This document shows positions 1-5,764 of a stretch of 5,764 bases of DNA, in pieces. The translations under genes were made by a program, and so were the position numbers. The stretch is from Spirochaetaceae bacterium. Lineage in GTDB: Bacteria > Spirochaetota > Spirochaetia > DSM-2461. The stretch spans positions 1 to 5,764 of the forward strand of contig JAEINM010000276.1 of NCBI GenBank assembly GCA_016342385.1, in the 5' to 3' direction. Position 1 is the first letter of the stretch. Each line of letters starts with the position of its first letter. The notes under the pieces are model-generated. The model had not been told where the DNA came from, did no database searches, and worked only from the letters and a program-made list of their open reading frames with translations.

Positions 1-1
1 C

Positions 2-817
2 TCACAATTGGAGATCTCCGAAATCAATGAGAAACTGGAAAAAAACTGGCAGGATATCAGCCATAGAGATGCGCTTCGCGACTTCGGAATGAACAGTGCC
101 GGCTATCATCCAGTCTCGATTGTCCAGAGAGAGATTGAAGATATTTTTATTTCCATGGGATTTGATATCCTCGATGGTCCCCATATAGAGGATGATTTTC
201 ACAACTTTGAAGCCCTCAATATTCCCGAGACCCACCCCGCCAGGGATATGCAGGATACCTTCTGGTTTAAAGATATGAAGCACCTTCTCAGAACTCATAC
301 TTCGACGATCCAGGTGAGAGGGATGGAAGGGAGAAAGCCTCCCTTTAAATTCGTAGGTCCCGGAAAGGTTTTCCGTTGCGAAGCTCTCGATGCCTCACAT
401 GAAGCCGTTTTTCATCAACTGGAAGGGATGATGGTGGGTGAAAATATCTCTGTTTCCAATCTGATCTTTTTTATGAAAACCCTGTTAAGTGAGATCTTTC
501 ACAAAGATGTGAATGTGAGACTTCGACCGGGATTCTTCCCTTTCGTTGAACCGGGATTCGAGCTGGATATAGAATGTCTTATCTGTGGTGGTAAGGGTTG
601 TTCCGTCTGTAAGCAGACAGGCTGGGTCGAGTTGCTGCCATGCGGTATGACTCACCCCAATGTGCTAAAGGCGGGGGGGATCGATACAGAAAAGTACAAT
701 GGATTTGCTTTCGGGCTCGGTCTGGACCGGCTGGTTATGATGAGATACGGAATAGACGATATCCGCCATCTCCATAGTGGAAATCTAGCCTTTACCTCAC
801 AGTTCAAATCGTATTAA
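2..817 (+). CDS. pheS: phenylalanine--tRNA ligase alpha subunit (5'-truncated by window start)
   Basis: This is the catalytic alpha subunit of cytoplasmic phenylalanyl-tRNA synthetase (alpha2beta2). It activates phenylalanine with ATP and charges tRNA-Phe. The frame is open to the left edge with 271 codons visible. Family members are about 330-345 residues, so some 60-75 N-terminal residues (the tRNA-binding coiled coil) lie outside, and the TTG at 8 is not the start. The class II core is complete. It has 'GPHIEDDFHNFEALNIPETHPARD', motif 2 around 'GPGKVFRCEALDASHEAVFHQLEG', the 'FFPFVEPG' segment, and motif 3 'GFAFGLGLDRLVMMRYG' near the C-terminus. The alanine of GFAFG, which lines the phenylalanine pocket (Ala294 in E. 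coli), is conserved. A CxxC-GGKG-CxxC knuckle (575-610) is inserted just before 'GWVELLPCGMTHPNVL'. The gene ends 17 bases before pheT, as in a pheST operon. Its promoter is not visible. Confidence 0.97.
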   Translation, partial: SQLEISEINEKLEKNWQDISHRDALRDFGMNSAGYHPVSIVQREIEDIFISMGFDILDGPHIEDDFHNFEALNIPETHPARDMQDTFWFKDMKHLLRTHTSTIQVRGMEGRKPPFKFVGPGKVFRCEALDASHEAVFHQLEGMMVGENISVSNLIFFMKTLLSEIFHKDVNVRLRPGFFPFVEPGFELDIECLICGGKGCSVCKQTGWVELLPCGMTHPNVLKAGGIDTEKYNGFAFGLGLDRLVMMRYGIDDIRHLHSGNLAFTSQFKSY

Positions 818-823
818 TTAAAT

Positions 824-827
824 AGGA
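824..827 (+). promoter_or_regulatory. ribosome binding site of pheT
   Basis: AGGA lies in the 17-base pheS-pheT gap, seven bases before the ATG at 835. It fixes the pheT start and fits translation from a shared pheST mRNA. Confidence 0.65.
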
Positions 828-834
828 AAACAAA

Positions 835-3255
835 ATGATAGTATCAATAGATTGGATAAAAGACTTTGTAAATATACCGGATATCTCACCAGACGAAATA
901 GCTACGAGATTCACTCTGGCTACCTGTGAAGTGGAGGAAGTGCTTCTCACAGGCGAGCTGTTGAAAAGCGTTTCTGTAGCCCGGATAACTGATGTGACTG
1001 CCCATCCCGATTCGGATCATCTCCACCTTGTGAAGTTTGAGACAGGTAAGGGGATCAGGGAAGTGGTCTGCGGTGCACCCAATGTTAAACCGGGATTGAA
1101 AGTTCCCTATGCTCCCATCGGCACGACTTTTCCCGGAGGTTTTACTCTGGTTCCTAAAAAAATCCGCGGGGTCATGTCCGAAGGTATGCTCTGCAGTGAA
1201 ACCGAACTCTCAATCGGTTCCGATGACAGTGGTCTCGCCGAGTTGCCCGAAAGCGCAGTTGTCGGTCAGGCTATGCTGGAACATCTGGGAAAAAAAAGAG
1301 ATGTTCTCCTCGATATTGATAATAAATCTCTGACTCATCGCCCCGATTTATGGGGGCACTTTGGTATGGCGAGAGAATTTGCCGCCGTATTCGGTGAAAT
1401 CCTCAAACATCCCTATGATGAAAAATGGGAAAAAGCCCTTAGTGAGAAATTTACTTCTGAGGAGTCTCCCGTTAAAATTACAGTTCATTCTGATTCCTCC
1501 TGTCTTGGTTTCTCGGGAATCTCCGTAGATTATGTGTCTGTACAGGACAGTCCCGACTGGATGAAGGAGCGACTCGAAGCCTGCGGCCTGAGAGCCATCA
1601 ACAATATTGTCGATATTTCCAACTACGTGATGCTGGAGCTGGGACACCCTCTCCATATTTTTGACCGCGATACGATCCGGGGAGGGCAGATTATTGTCCG
1701 CCGGGCAGGAGAAGATAATAAATTCACAACACTCGATGAGGTGGAACGAGAGCTTGTCCCTGGTGATACACTTGTCTGCGATAGCGAAAGAGCTTCCAGT
1801 ATCGCCGGTATAATGGGAGGTCTTGATAGTGGTGTTAAGGAAAGCACATCCAGAATTTTTATCGAGACAGCCAACTGGAAAGACTCGGAAATTCGAAAAA
1901 CTTCGTCCAGGTTGGGATTGAGAACTGATGCCTCTCAGAGATATGAAAAATGTCTCGACAGTCGCCAGAATAAACAGACTCTTCTCAGAGCGCTCGACCT
2001 TGTTCTTCAGCTCTGTCCCAAAGCGAAAGTCGTGGGAGCTATCGAATCCGATGGTTATAAAGAGGAGAAGGCTCCTCTTATTCTGGAAATGACTTCCGAG
2101 CACATCTGCCGGGTCCTGGGAAAGCACATAGAATCATCTACAATTATATCAATCCTGGAATCTCTGGAATTTTCAGTTGTTGAGAGAGGAGGGCTTCTCT
2201 CTATTACCGTGCCTTCATACAGATCGACAAAAGATATTGAATGTGATGCGGATATTATTGAAGAGATTGGCCGAATAATCGGTTACGACAATATTGAACC
2301 TTCATCCCCGCTCAATACAATTTCAGCTGTCAGGCTCTCCAATGCCAAAAAGATGACCAGGAATATTCAGGATTTTCTTGTCTTGAGAGCAAGAGCTCAT
2401 GAAGTACTTACATATCCAATGGTCGGTGAGAAACTTTTAAAAAAAGCATCGTGGCCTCAGTTGAATGAAGAACTGATACTGGCCAATGCTCTCTCTCCTG
2501 AATCGGACAGAATGCGTCCCTCTCTGGTTCCATCTCTGCTGCAGGCCGCTGCTTTAAACCAGAAGACCAACAGTGCTTTTAGATTGTTTGAAGTGGGAAG
2601 AAGTTATCTTCCGGACAATAAAAAGTTTTCAACAGAGCGAAGTCAGATCGGACTGGCATGGTTTTCCAAAAAGGAATCACCCTTCATGGATCTACTCAAC
2701 AGTCTCGATGATATGTTCCGTTTCCTTAACCTTAAAGTGAAAATGAGTCGACCCGACTATCGGTCTGTTAATCCCTATGTGGATCCCGAATGGGCAGGTC
2801 TGCATCCAAGTGAAACTCTTAACTTTCAGGTTATGGGCAAAGTGGCCGGGTTCATAACATCTGTACACCCTATTATCTGCAGGGATTTTAAAATCAAGGG
2901 AAATCTATCCATTGCCATACTGGACATTACTGATTTTGAAACCAGACAGATCAAGGATAAAACAAAATACGAACCTCTGTCCAAATTCCCTTCATCCACC
3001 TTTGACTGCACTGTCGTAACTGACACAAAAGAACCTGTTGCTTCGATAATTTCAGTGCTGAATAAAGTGAAGATTAAAGAACTGGAACAGGTGAGTATAG
3101 TCGATGTCTATGAAATGGATAAGGATAAAAAAGCCGTTACTGTCAGGACTACATTTTGCGATCGGGAGAAAACCCTTTCCGGAGAGTTTATAAGCCATGC
3201 GGAAAAAACAGTAATGGAAACTCTGGAGAGCAATGGCTTCCCATTGAAACAATAA
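835..3255 (+). CDS. pheT: phenylalanine--tRNA ligase beta subunit
   Basis: This is the beta subunit of phenylalanyl-tRNA synthetase, needed for tRNA binding and for hydrolysing mischarged Tyr-tRNA-Phe. It is full length at 806 residues (E. coli about 795). Domains in order: N-terminal piece; EMAPII-like tRNA-binding OB fold at about 40-128 ('VVCGAPNVKPGLKVPYAPIG', 'RGVMSEGMLCSETELSIG'); 'DNKSLTHRPDLWGHFGMARE' at about 162-181; B3/B4 editing domain at about 212-375 ('LELGHPLHIFDRD', 'GIMGG', 'LRTDASQRYEK'); B5 domain at about 416-485 ('VPSYRS..DIECDADIIEEIGRIIGYDNI'); catalytic-like core at about 490-700 ('MRPSLVPSLL', 'LFEVGRSY'); and a C-terminal ferredoxin-fold anticodon-binding domain at about 713-806 ('PLSKFPSSTFD', 'VDVYE'). 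The ATG has an AGGA seven bases upstream. No frameshift or domain loss is seen. It is cotranscribed with pheS by inference from the 17-base gap. Confidence 0.98.
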   Translation: MIVSIDWIKDFVNIPDISPDEIATRFTLATCEVEEVLLTGELLKSVSVARITDVTAHPDSDHLHLVKFETGKGIREVVCGAPNVKPGLKVPYAPIGTTFPGGFTLVPKKIRGVMSEGMLCSETELSIGSDDSGLAELPESAVVGQAMLEHLGKKRDVLLDIDNKSLTHRPDLWGHFGMAREFAAVFGEILKHPYDEKWEKALSEKFTSEESPVKITVHSDSSCLGFSGISVDYVSVQDSPDWMKERLEACGLRAINNIVDISNYVMLELGHPLHIFDRDTIRGGQIIVRRAGEDNKFTTLDEVERELVPGDTLVCDSERASSIAGIMGGLDSGVKESTSRIFIETANWKDSEIRKTSSRLGLRTDASQRYEKCLDSRQNKQTLLRALDLVLQLCPKAKVVGAIESDGYKEEKAPLILEMTSEHICRVLGKHIESSTIISILESLEFSVVERGGLLSITVPSYRSTKDIECDADIIEEIGRIIGYDNIEPSSPLNTISAVRLSNAKKMTRNIQDFLVLRARAHEVLTYPMVGEKLLKKASWPQLNEELILANALSPESDRMRPSLVPSLLQAAALNQKTNSAFRLFEVGRSYLPDNKKFSTERSQIGLAWFSKKESPFMDLLNSLDDMFRFLNLKVKMSRPDYRSVNPYVDPEWAGLHPSETLNFQVMGKVAGFITSVHPIICRDFKIKGNLSIAILDITDFETRQIKDKTKYEPLSKFPSSTFDCTVVTDTKEPVASIISVLNKVKIKELEQVSIVDVYEMDKDKKAVTVRTTFCDREKTLSGEFISHAEKTVMETLESNGFPLKQ

Positions 3256-3263
3256 AAATTCTT

Positions 3264-3308
3264 AGGGGTTATAAAAGCAGAATTTCCACCTTTGCTTTAG
3301 CCCCTTTT
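3264..3308 (+). terminator. probable rho-independent terminator after pheT
   Basis: GGGGTT (3265-3270) pairs with AGCCCC (3299-3304), including one G-T wobble. After a three-base bulge (ATA), AAAGC (3274-3278) pairs with GCTTT (3294-3298). The loop is 15 bases and four T follow (3305-3308). The bulge, large loop and short T run make it a moderate rather than strong terminator. It sits directly after the pheT stop, where the end of the pheST operon is expected. Confidence 0.55.
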
Positions 3309-3333
3309 CAAAAACAGTCAGACAAGATAGAAT
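3305..3333 (+). promoter_or_regulatory. candidate sigma70-type promoter for the 203-residue QW-motif gene
   Basis: TTTTCA (3305-3310, 4 of 6 to TTGACA) and TAGAAT (3328-3333, 5 of 6 to TATAAT) are separated by 17 bases. They would start transcription near 3340, about 25 bases before the start codon at 3364. The -35 box overlaps the T run of the upstream terminator. Matches of this quality occur by chance in A/T-rich DNA, so the position downstream of a terminator is the main support. Confidence 0.3.
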
Positions 3334-3363
3334 ACGATAAAAATTTATAGATAGGACATTCAA

Positions 3364-3975
3364 ATGGTTTTGCTAAAGGAATTTAAAAAATCCGCTGATG
3401 ATGATTATGAAAATATGTCAGTTATTACCGGATCTCTAAGACTGGTGTTAAAGGCCTTATCTAAAGGTTTGATTCCTCATAAAGACTATACGTCCGAAGA
3501 GTTGACGGCATTTTGTAAATCTTTGATAAGTAATCAGGAAAAAGACGGAAGCTGGCCTGTTCACAGACCTGAAGATGAAGTTTCTGAAGAAGATGAAGTC
3601 GATTTTATCTTTTTTCCAACACAGATAGCCTGTTCTATTCTCTCTTATGTCAATCAGAATTACTACTCGCCAGAACTTCACGGATTAAATGAAGCGATCA
3701 GCCGGGGATTGAAATTTTCTATTTCAAAAAAACTCAAAGGTTATGGTTATAACAATATGTTCCAGTTATTGGAATCTCTGATTATTTTTATTGAGGGTTC
3801 TGTTCCTGAACTGCTGAATAAAGATCCCAGAATCTGCCCTTCCTGCTACAATCAGCTGATTGAACTGAAAGAAGAAATACAGGCTCTGCTCGATTCGGGA
3901 GACACAAAAATGGAGTATGGTGGAGATTACAGAGAACAGTATGAATATGTACTTAAAGGTCTCGAAGGGCTCTAA
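3364..3975 (+). CDS. hypothetical protein with one QW-type (QxxDGSW) alpha/alpha-toroid motif
   Basis: I do not recognise this 203-residue protein as a named family. The visible signature is 'NQEKDGSW' at 57-64, preceded by a helix ending 'FCKSLIS'. It is followed by 'TQIACSILSYV' (86-96) and 'AISRGLKFSISKKLKGYGYN' (111-130). This helix-QxxDGxW-helix-RGL-helix-GYG order resembles successive repeats of alpha/alpha-toroid proteins (terpenoid cyclases, prenyltransferase beta subunits). Here there are only about one and a half repeats, with no DxDD or DCTAE catalytic motif, so cyclase activity is not supported. An acidic run at 70-80 sits between the repeats. One CPSC (158-161) leads into a charged helix (165-178). 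There is no signal peptide or membrane segment, so it is probably cytoplasmic. The ATG at 3364 is chosen because AGGA (3353-3356) lies seven bases upstream. Hairpins flank it on both sides, suggesting a monocistronic unit. Confidence 0.8.
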   Translation: MVLLKEFKKSADDDYENMSVITGSLRLVLKALSKGLIPHKDYTSEELTAFCKSLISNQEKDGSWPVHRPEDEVSEEDEVDFIFFPTQIACSILSYVNQNYYSPELHGLNEAISRGLKFSISKKLKGYGYNNMFQLLESLIIFIEGSVPELLNKDPRICPSCYNQLIELKEEIQALLDSGDTKMEYGGDYREQYEYVLKGLEGL

Positions 3976-3990
3976 TCCCGGCAGTCTTTG

Positions 3991-4012
3991 TTCTGATCTG
4001 GTATCAGAATTT
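3991..4012 (+). terminator. weak hairpin terminator after the QW-motif gene
   Basis: TTCTGAT (3991-3997) and ATCAGAA (4003-4009) form a perfect 7-base-pair stem with loop CTGGT, followed by only three T (4010-4012). It lies 15 bases after the stop codon. The stem is A/T-rich and the T run short, so efficiency is doubtful. Position is the main support. Confidence 0.4.
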
Positions 4013-4013
4013 C

Positions 4014-4031
4014 ATGAGTCTTAGGATTCAT
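4014..4031 (+). repeat. second hairpin (7-bp inverted repeat, TTAG loop)
   Basis: ATGAGTC (4014-4020) pairs with GATTCAT (4025-4031), with one G-T wobble across a four-base TTAG loop. It begins five bases after the preceding stem and is followed by CTTACTCCC, so it lacks a T run. It could protect the 3' end of the upstream mRNA or be chance. The rest of the gap to 4120 shows no gene. Confidence 0.35.
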
Positions 4032-4120
4032 CTTACTCCCATCTCCCGTCCTCAGAGCGCTACAAGAATAATCAGGAAATTCCCACCGTGATGAGATAGA
4101 CTGATAGCATATAAATTATA

Positions 4121-4126
4121 GGGAGG
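4121..4126 (+). promoter_or_regulatory. strong ribosome binding site of the outer-membrane-barrel gene
   Basis: GGGAGG, continuing as GGGAGGAT, lies five bases before the ATG at 4132. It is the strongest Shine-Dalgarno match in the window and suggests high expression. A -10-like TATAAA occurs at 4110-4115, but I see no matching -35 box. Confidence 0.8.
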
Positions 4127-4131
4127 ATACT

Positions 4132-4662
4132 ATGAAAAAAATATTAATAATTACCCTGATGATGATCGCCGGAACATCGGTCTATGCTCAGTTTTTGCAG
4201 ATTGGACCGGTTGCCATGTACACGTCTCCTGTCAATAAGCCTGAAGGTGTTCCCAGTTATAATGAGATAGGTCTGGAAGATTTCAGATTCGGAGCAGATT
4301 TGAGGTTGAATTTCGGTCTGCTGCAGGTTGCCATGCTGGCTGTTATGGAAGCGCCGGGTCCAAATGCTCTCCTAGAGCCGGGCAAAATTGTTCTTATACC
4401 GACAGCAGGAATTAATGCCAGTGTGCTGATATTTGACTTTGGTATAGGAGTAGGCCCTTCTTTTGAATTCTATTACGGAGACTCTTCCTTGTCAGAACCT
4501 GCTGATTTCGGATTAAATGTTAAAGGAACAGCCGATATCAATCTCGGTAAGGTTTCGCTTGGAATGATAGTCGGTACAGCTTTCAATTTAACCGGAGAAG
4601 GATCCACTCTTGGTGAAAATATGGATATATACGGCGGTATAGCCTTTTTGTTTAATATCTAG
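4132..4662 (+). CDS. secreted outer-membrane beta-barrel-like protein, function unknown
   Basis: The 176-residue product starts with a classical signal peptide: MKK, a hydrophobic core at about 4-14, and a VYA cleavage site before Gln20. No cysteine follows the site, so it is not a lipoprotein. The mature part (about 157 residues) is rich in Gly, Phe and alternating polar/hydrophobic strands, for example 'FRFGADLRLNFG', 'LIFDFGIGVGPSFEFYYG', 'DFGLNVKGTADINLG', 'KVSLGMIVGTAFNL' and the closing 'IYGGIAFLFNI'. Size and pattern suit an 8-stranded outer-membrane barrel or OmpW/OmpX-like protein. The family cannot be named from motifs. The last residue is Ile rather than the usual Phe of a BAM-recognised C-terminal strand, a small oddity. 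It has its own strong ribosome binding site and is closed by a strong terminator, so it is probably monocistronic. A soluble periplasmic beta-rich protein is the alternative. Confidence 0.82.
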   Translation: MKKILIITLMMIAGTSVYAQFLQIGPVAMYTSPVNKPEGVPSYNEIGLEDFRFGADLRLNFGLLQVAMLAVMEAPGPNALLEPGKIVLIPTAGINASVLIFDFGIGVGPSFEFYYGDSSLSEPADFGLNVKGTADINLGKVSLGMIVGTAFNLTGEGSTLGENMDIYGGIAFLFNI

Positions 4663-4674
4663 CATAAAACCCTC

Positions 4675-4694
4675 TGGCAGTAGGAATCCTGTCA
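4675..4694 (+). repeat. small inverted repeat before the terminator
   Basis: TGGCAG (4675-4680) can pair with CTGTCA (4689-4694), with one G-T wobble, around an 8-base loop. It starts 12 bases after the barrel gene's stop and ends three bases before the large terminator stem. It may extend the 3'-end structure, but six pairs could be chance. Confidence 0.25.
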
Positions 4695-4697
4695 TAA

Positions 4698-4735
4698 TCT
4701 GCAGGGAGCTGGTAATCAGTTCCCTGCAGAATTTT
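4698..4735 (+). terminator. strong rho-independent terminator after the barrel gene
   Basis: TCTGCAGGGAGCTG (4698-4711) pairs along all 14 bases with CAGTTCCCTGCAGA (4717-4730), with one G-T wobble and a GTAAT loop. ATTTT (4731-4735) follows, with another TTTT at 4741-4744. The long G/C-containing stem with a T run is textbook. It isolates the barrel gene from the DUF4230 genes. Confidence 0.9.
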
Positions 4736-4742
4736 AAATCTT

Positions 4743-4771
4743 TTGCACCATTGTGAAAAATATTACATAAT
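4743..4771 (+). promoter_or_regulatory. candidate promoter of the DUF4230 gene pair
   Basis: TTGCAC (4743-4748, the TTG half matches TTGACA) and CATAAT (4766-4771, 5 of 6 to TATAAT) are exactly 17 bases apart. They lie just downstream of the strong terminator, where a new promoter is needed. Transcription would begin at about 4778-4780, on top of the ATG codons at 4776 and 4779, giving a leaderless or nearly leaderless mRNA. The -35 match is weak. Confidence 0.4.
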
Positions 4772-4778
4772 GGAGATG

Positions 4779-5363
4779 ATGCGGAAGAAGATTTCTAGAT
4801 CGACTATAGTATTTGTACTGATTCTCATAGCAGCGGCTCTGATGTTTTTTTTTCTGTCCCTTGAGTATAGAGACAGAAAACTGGAGACCTTTGAACGCAG
4901 GATCCGGAATCTTGAGGAACTGGTAACAGCGAGACAGATCTACAGAAATGTTATCTACACGGAAATTAAAGAAAATCTGATTGTCGATAAACGGGCTCTT
5001 TTCACAATCGATTATATTGTGACAGCAGGAGTTGATCTCTCTTCGGGGGTCAGAATTCTTGCGGAGAGCAATTCCATAAAAGTCCTTTATCCCCGACCGG
5101 AGATCCTCAGTGTCGATGCCGACGAAAGCTCTATCGATGAATATTTCTCTCTCCAGCGATTCGGTAAATTAAAGCAGAGTGATTACCTGAATATTCTCTA
5201 TGATGAAAAAATCCGCATAGAAGAAGATGCCCTGAATGGCGGAATTCTGGATCGGGCTGATAAAAATCTCCGGAGTTTGATTCGAAGTCTTTTGAAAAAG
5301 GGCGGAATTGAAGAGATTCTCTTTGAACCTGTTAGATCTGGAGATAATGATGAAGATGTATAA
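4779..5363 (+). CDS. DUF4230 family membrane-anchored protein
   Basis: The product is 194 residues from the ATG at 4779 and belongs to the DUF4230 family, whose function is unknown. A short basic start (MRKK) precedes one transmembrane helix at about 9-28 and a charged, possibly coiled-coil stretch at 29-48. The DUF4230 domain follows at about 45-183: 'LEELVTARQIYRNVIY', 'FTIDYIVTAGVDLSSGVRI' (the AGxDL signature), 'IKVLYPRPEILSVDADESS', then 'YDEKIRIEEDALNGGILDRADKN' and a C-terminal helix. The topology suggests N-in, with the domain in the periplasm. The start is uncertain. ATG at 4770, 4776 and 4779 and TTG at 4743 share the frame. I prefer 4779 because GGAG (4772-4775) lies just upstream and the candidate promoter overlaps 4770. 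Its 3' end overlaps the next gene by 14 bases, so the two are probably translationally coupled. Confidence 0.87.
   Translation: MRKKISRSTIVFVLILIAAALMFFFLSLEYRDRKLETFERRIRNLEELVTARQIYRNVIYTEIKENLIVDKRALFTIDYIVTAGVDLSSGVRILAESNSIKVLYPRPEILSVDADESSIDEYFSLQRFGKLKQSDYLNILYDEKIRIEEDALNGGILDRADKNLRSLIRSLLKKGGIEEILFEPVRSGDNDEDV
5340..5343 (+). promoter_or_regulatory. ribosome binding site of the second DUF4230-like gene
   Basis: GGAG inside the end of the upstream gene lies six bases before ATG 5350 but only three before ATG 5347 and twelve before ATG 5356. This spacing favours 5350 as the start. Confidence 0.55.
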
Positions 5364-5764
5364 AGCCCTCATTTCTTTTTTCTCCCTATTGCTTGTCATT
5401 CTCATGGTGTTTTTTCTGGCAGACAGATTTATTTCCGGTATTTCTTTTTCTGATATTGCCTTTTTCCAGTCCCGAAAAGAATCTGTATATACCATAGAAG
5501 AAGAAATTAAAGATCTCTATCAGCTCAATACATCGGAATATAGAATAAAATTGATTTTCCCCTTTGATTTTGTTGACAGGGATATTGACTGGCGTGAAAT
5601 CAAGCAGATTTATGAACGTGATCTTGAACCGACGGAACCCCAGATAAAAGATCTGGCCATCTATCAATCTTCTCTTAATGCGGGAATTGATCCGGCAGTG
5701 GATCTTTACGATTTTATTATTGTAACCGCTGTGGTTAAAGCCGGAATATATCTGGGAAATACGG
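5350..5764 (+). CDS. second membrane-anchored, DUF4230-like protein (3'-truncated by window end)
   Basis: This open frame overlaps the DUF4230 gene and runs off the window with 138 codons visible and no stop. The N-terminus (MKMYK) is followed by a transmembrane helix at about 6-24. The soluble part has 'YTIEEEIKDLYQLNTSEYRIKLIF', which lines up with 'NLEELVTARQIYRNVIYTEI' of the neighbour. Further on, 'YDFIIVTAVVKAGIYLGNT' lines up with 'FTIDYIVTAGVDLSSGV'. So it looks like a diverged tandem paralogue. It carries about 30-40 extra residues between the two blocks ('DWREIKQIYERDLEPTEPQ' region), and 'AGIYLG' replaces the AGVDL signature. The rest of the domain is outside. Function is unknown. 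The 14-base overlap and identical architecture suggest the two proteins act together, perhaps as a membrane complex; that is inference. Confidence 0.8.
   Translation, partial: MKMYKALISFFSLLLVILMVFFLADRFISGISFSDIAFFQSRKESVYTIEEEIKDLYQLNTSEYRIKLIFPFDFVDRDIDWREIKQIYERDLEPTEPQIKDLAIYQSSLNAGIDPAVDLYDFIIVTAVVKAGIYLGNT

Noticed and set aside
2..298. 98-codon open frame on the - strand
   Set aside because: It is antisense to the conserved PheS core and is best explained as a shadow.
8..817. TTG at 8 as the true start of pheS
   Set aside because: The frame stays open to the window edge, and the N-terminal coiled coil of PheS is missing. The gene begins outside the window.
1109..1333. 74-codon + strand frame inside pheT
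   Set aside because: It is out of frame with the intact, conserved tRNA-binding region of PheT and has no ribosome binding site that I could see.
1348..2127. 259-codon open frame on the - strand
   Set aside because: It lies wholly within pheT, which is conserved along its full length. The antisense protein has no recognisable domain.
3364..3975. The QW-motif protein as an active terpene or squalene cyclase
   Set aside because: It is far too short (203 against more than 600 residues), has a single QW motif and lacks DxDD and DCTAE motifs.
4743..4778. TTG at 4743 as start of the DUF4230 gene
   Set aside because: It would add an unusual HHCEKYYI extension, has no Shine-Dalgarno sequence, sits in the terminator's T-rich tail and coincides with the candidate -35 box. 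The MRKK start at 4779 fits a membrane anchor better.
5386..5667. 93-codon open frame on the - strand
   Set aside because: It is antisense to the overlapping second DUF4230-like gene, whose membrane helix and homology to its neighbour are clear on the + strand.
1..5764. A novel defence, mobile or CRISPR-type system
   Set aside because: No spaced direct repeats, transposase, integrase, nuclease, toxin-antitoxin or helicase motifs were found. All genes are collinear and look chromosomal.

Overview
The window (5764 bases, moderate G+C) reads as an ordinary chromosomal segment of a Gram-negative-type bacterium. A spirochaete of the Spirochaetaceae type is my best guess. The basis is a PheS carrying a CxxC-x4-CxxC knuckle, a PheT with the 'NKSLTHRPDLWGHFG' type segment, a small outer-membrane-barrel-like protein, and anchored DUF4230-type proteins. 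The taxonomic call is inference. All genes are on the + strand. I see no CRISPR array, insertion sequence, tRNA, rRNA or phage gene.

Layout: (1) 2-3255 holds the 3' four-fifths of pheS and a complete pheT, 17 bases apart. Together they encode the two subunits of phenylalanyl-tRNA synthetase. A stem-loop with a short T run follows pheT. (2) 3364-3975 is a single gene for a 203-residue protein of unknown function. It contains one QxxDGSW motif resembling the repeats of alpha/alpha-toroid proteins such as terpenoid cyclases and prenyltransferase beta subunits. Two small hairpins follow it. (3) 4132-4662 is a single gene with a very strong ribosome binding site. It encodes a secreted, probably 8-stranded, outer-membrane beta-barrel protein and ends at a strong rho-independent terminator (4698-4735). 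(4) 4779 to the window end is an overlapping pair of genes for membrane-anchored proteins. The first is a clear DUF4230 protein. The second looks like a diverged paralogue with an insertion and is cut off by the window end.

The pheST pair is housekeeping. The later genes look like independent short transcription units with no obvious link to pheST. The parts most worth a second look are the tandem DUF4230-like pair, including a promoter that would make its transcript almost leaderless, and the short QW-motif protein. I found no evidence for a new multi-gene system.
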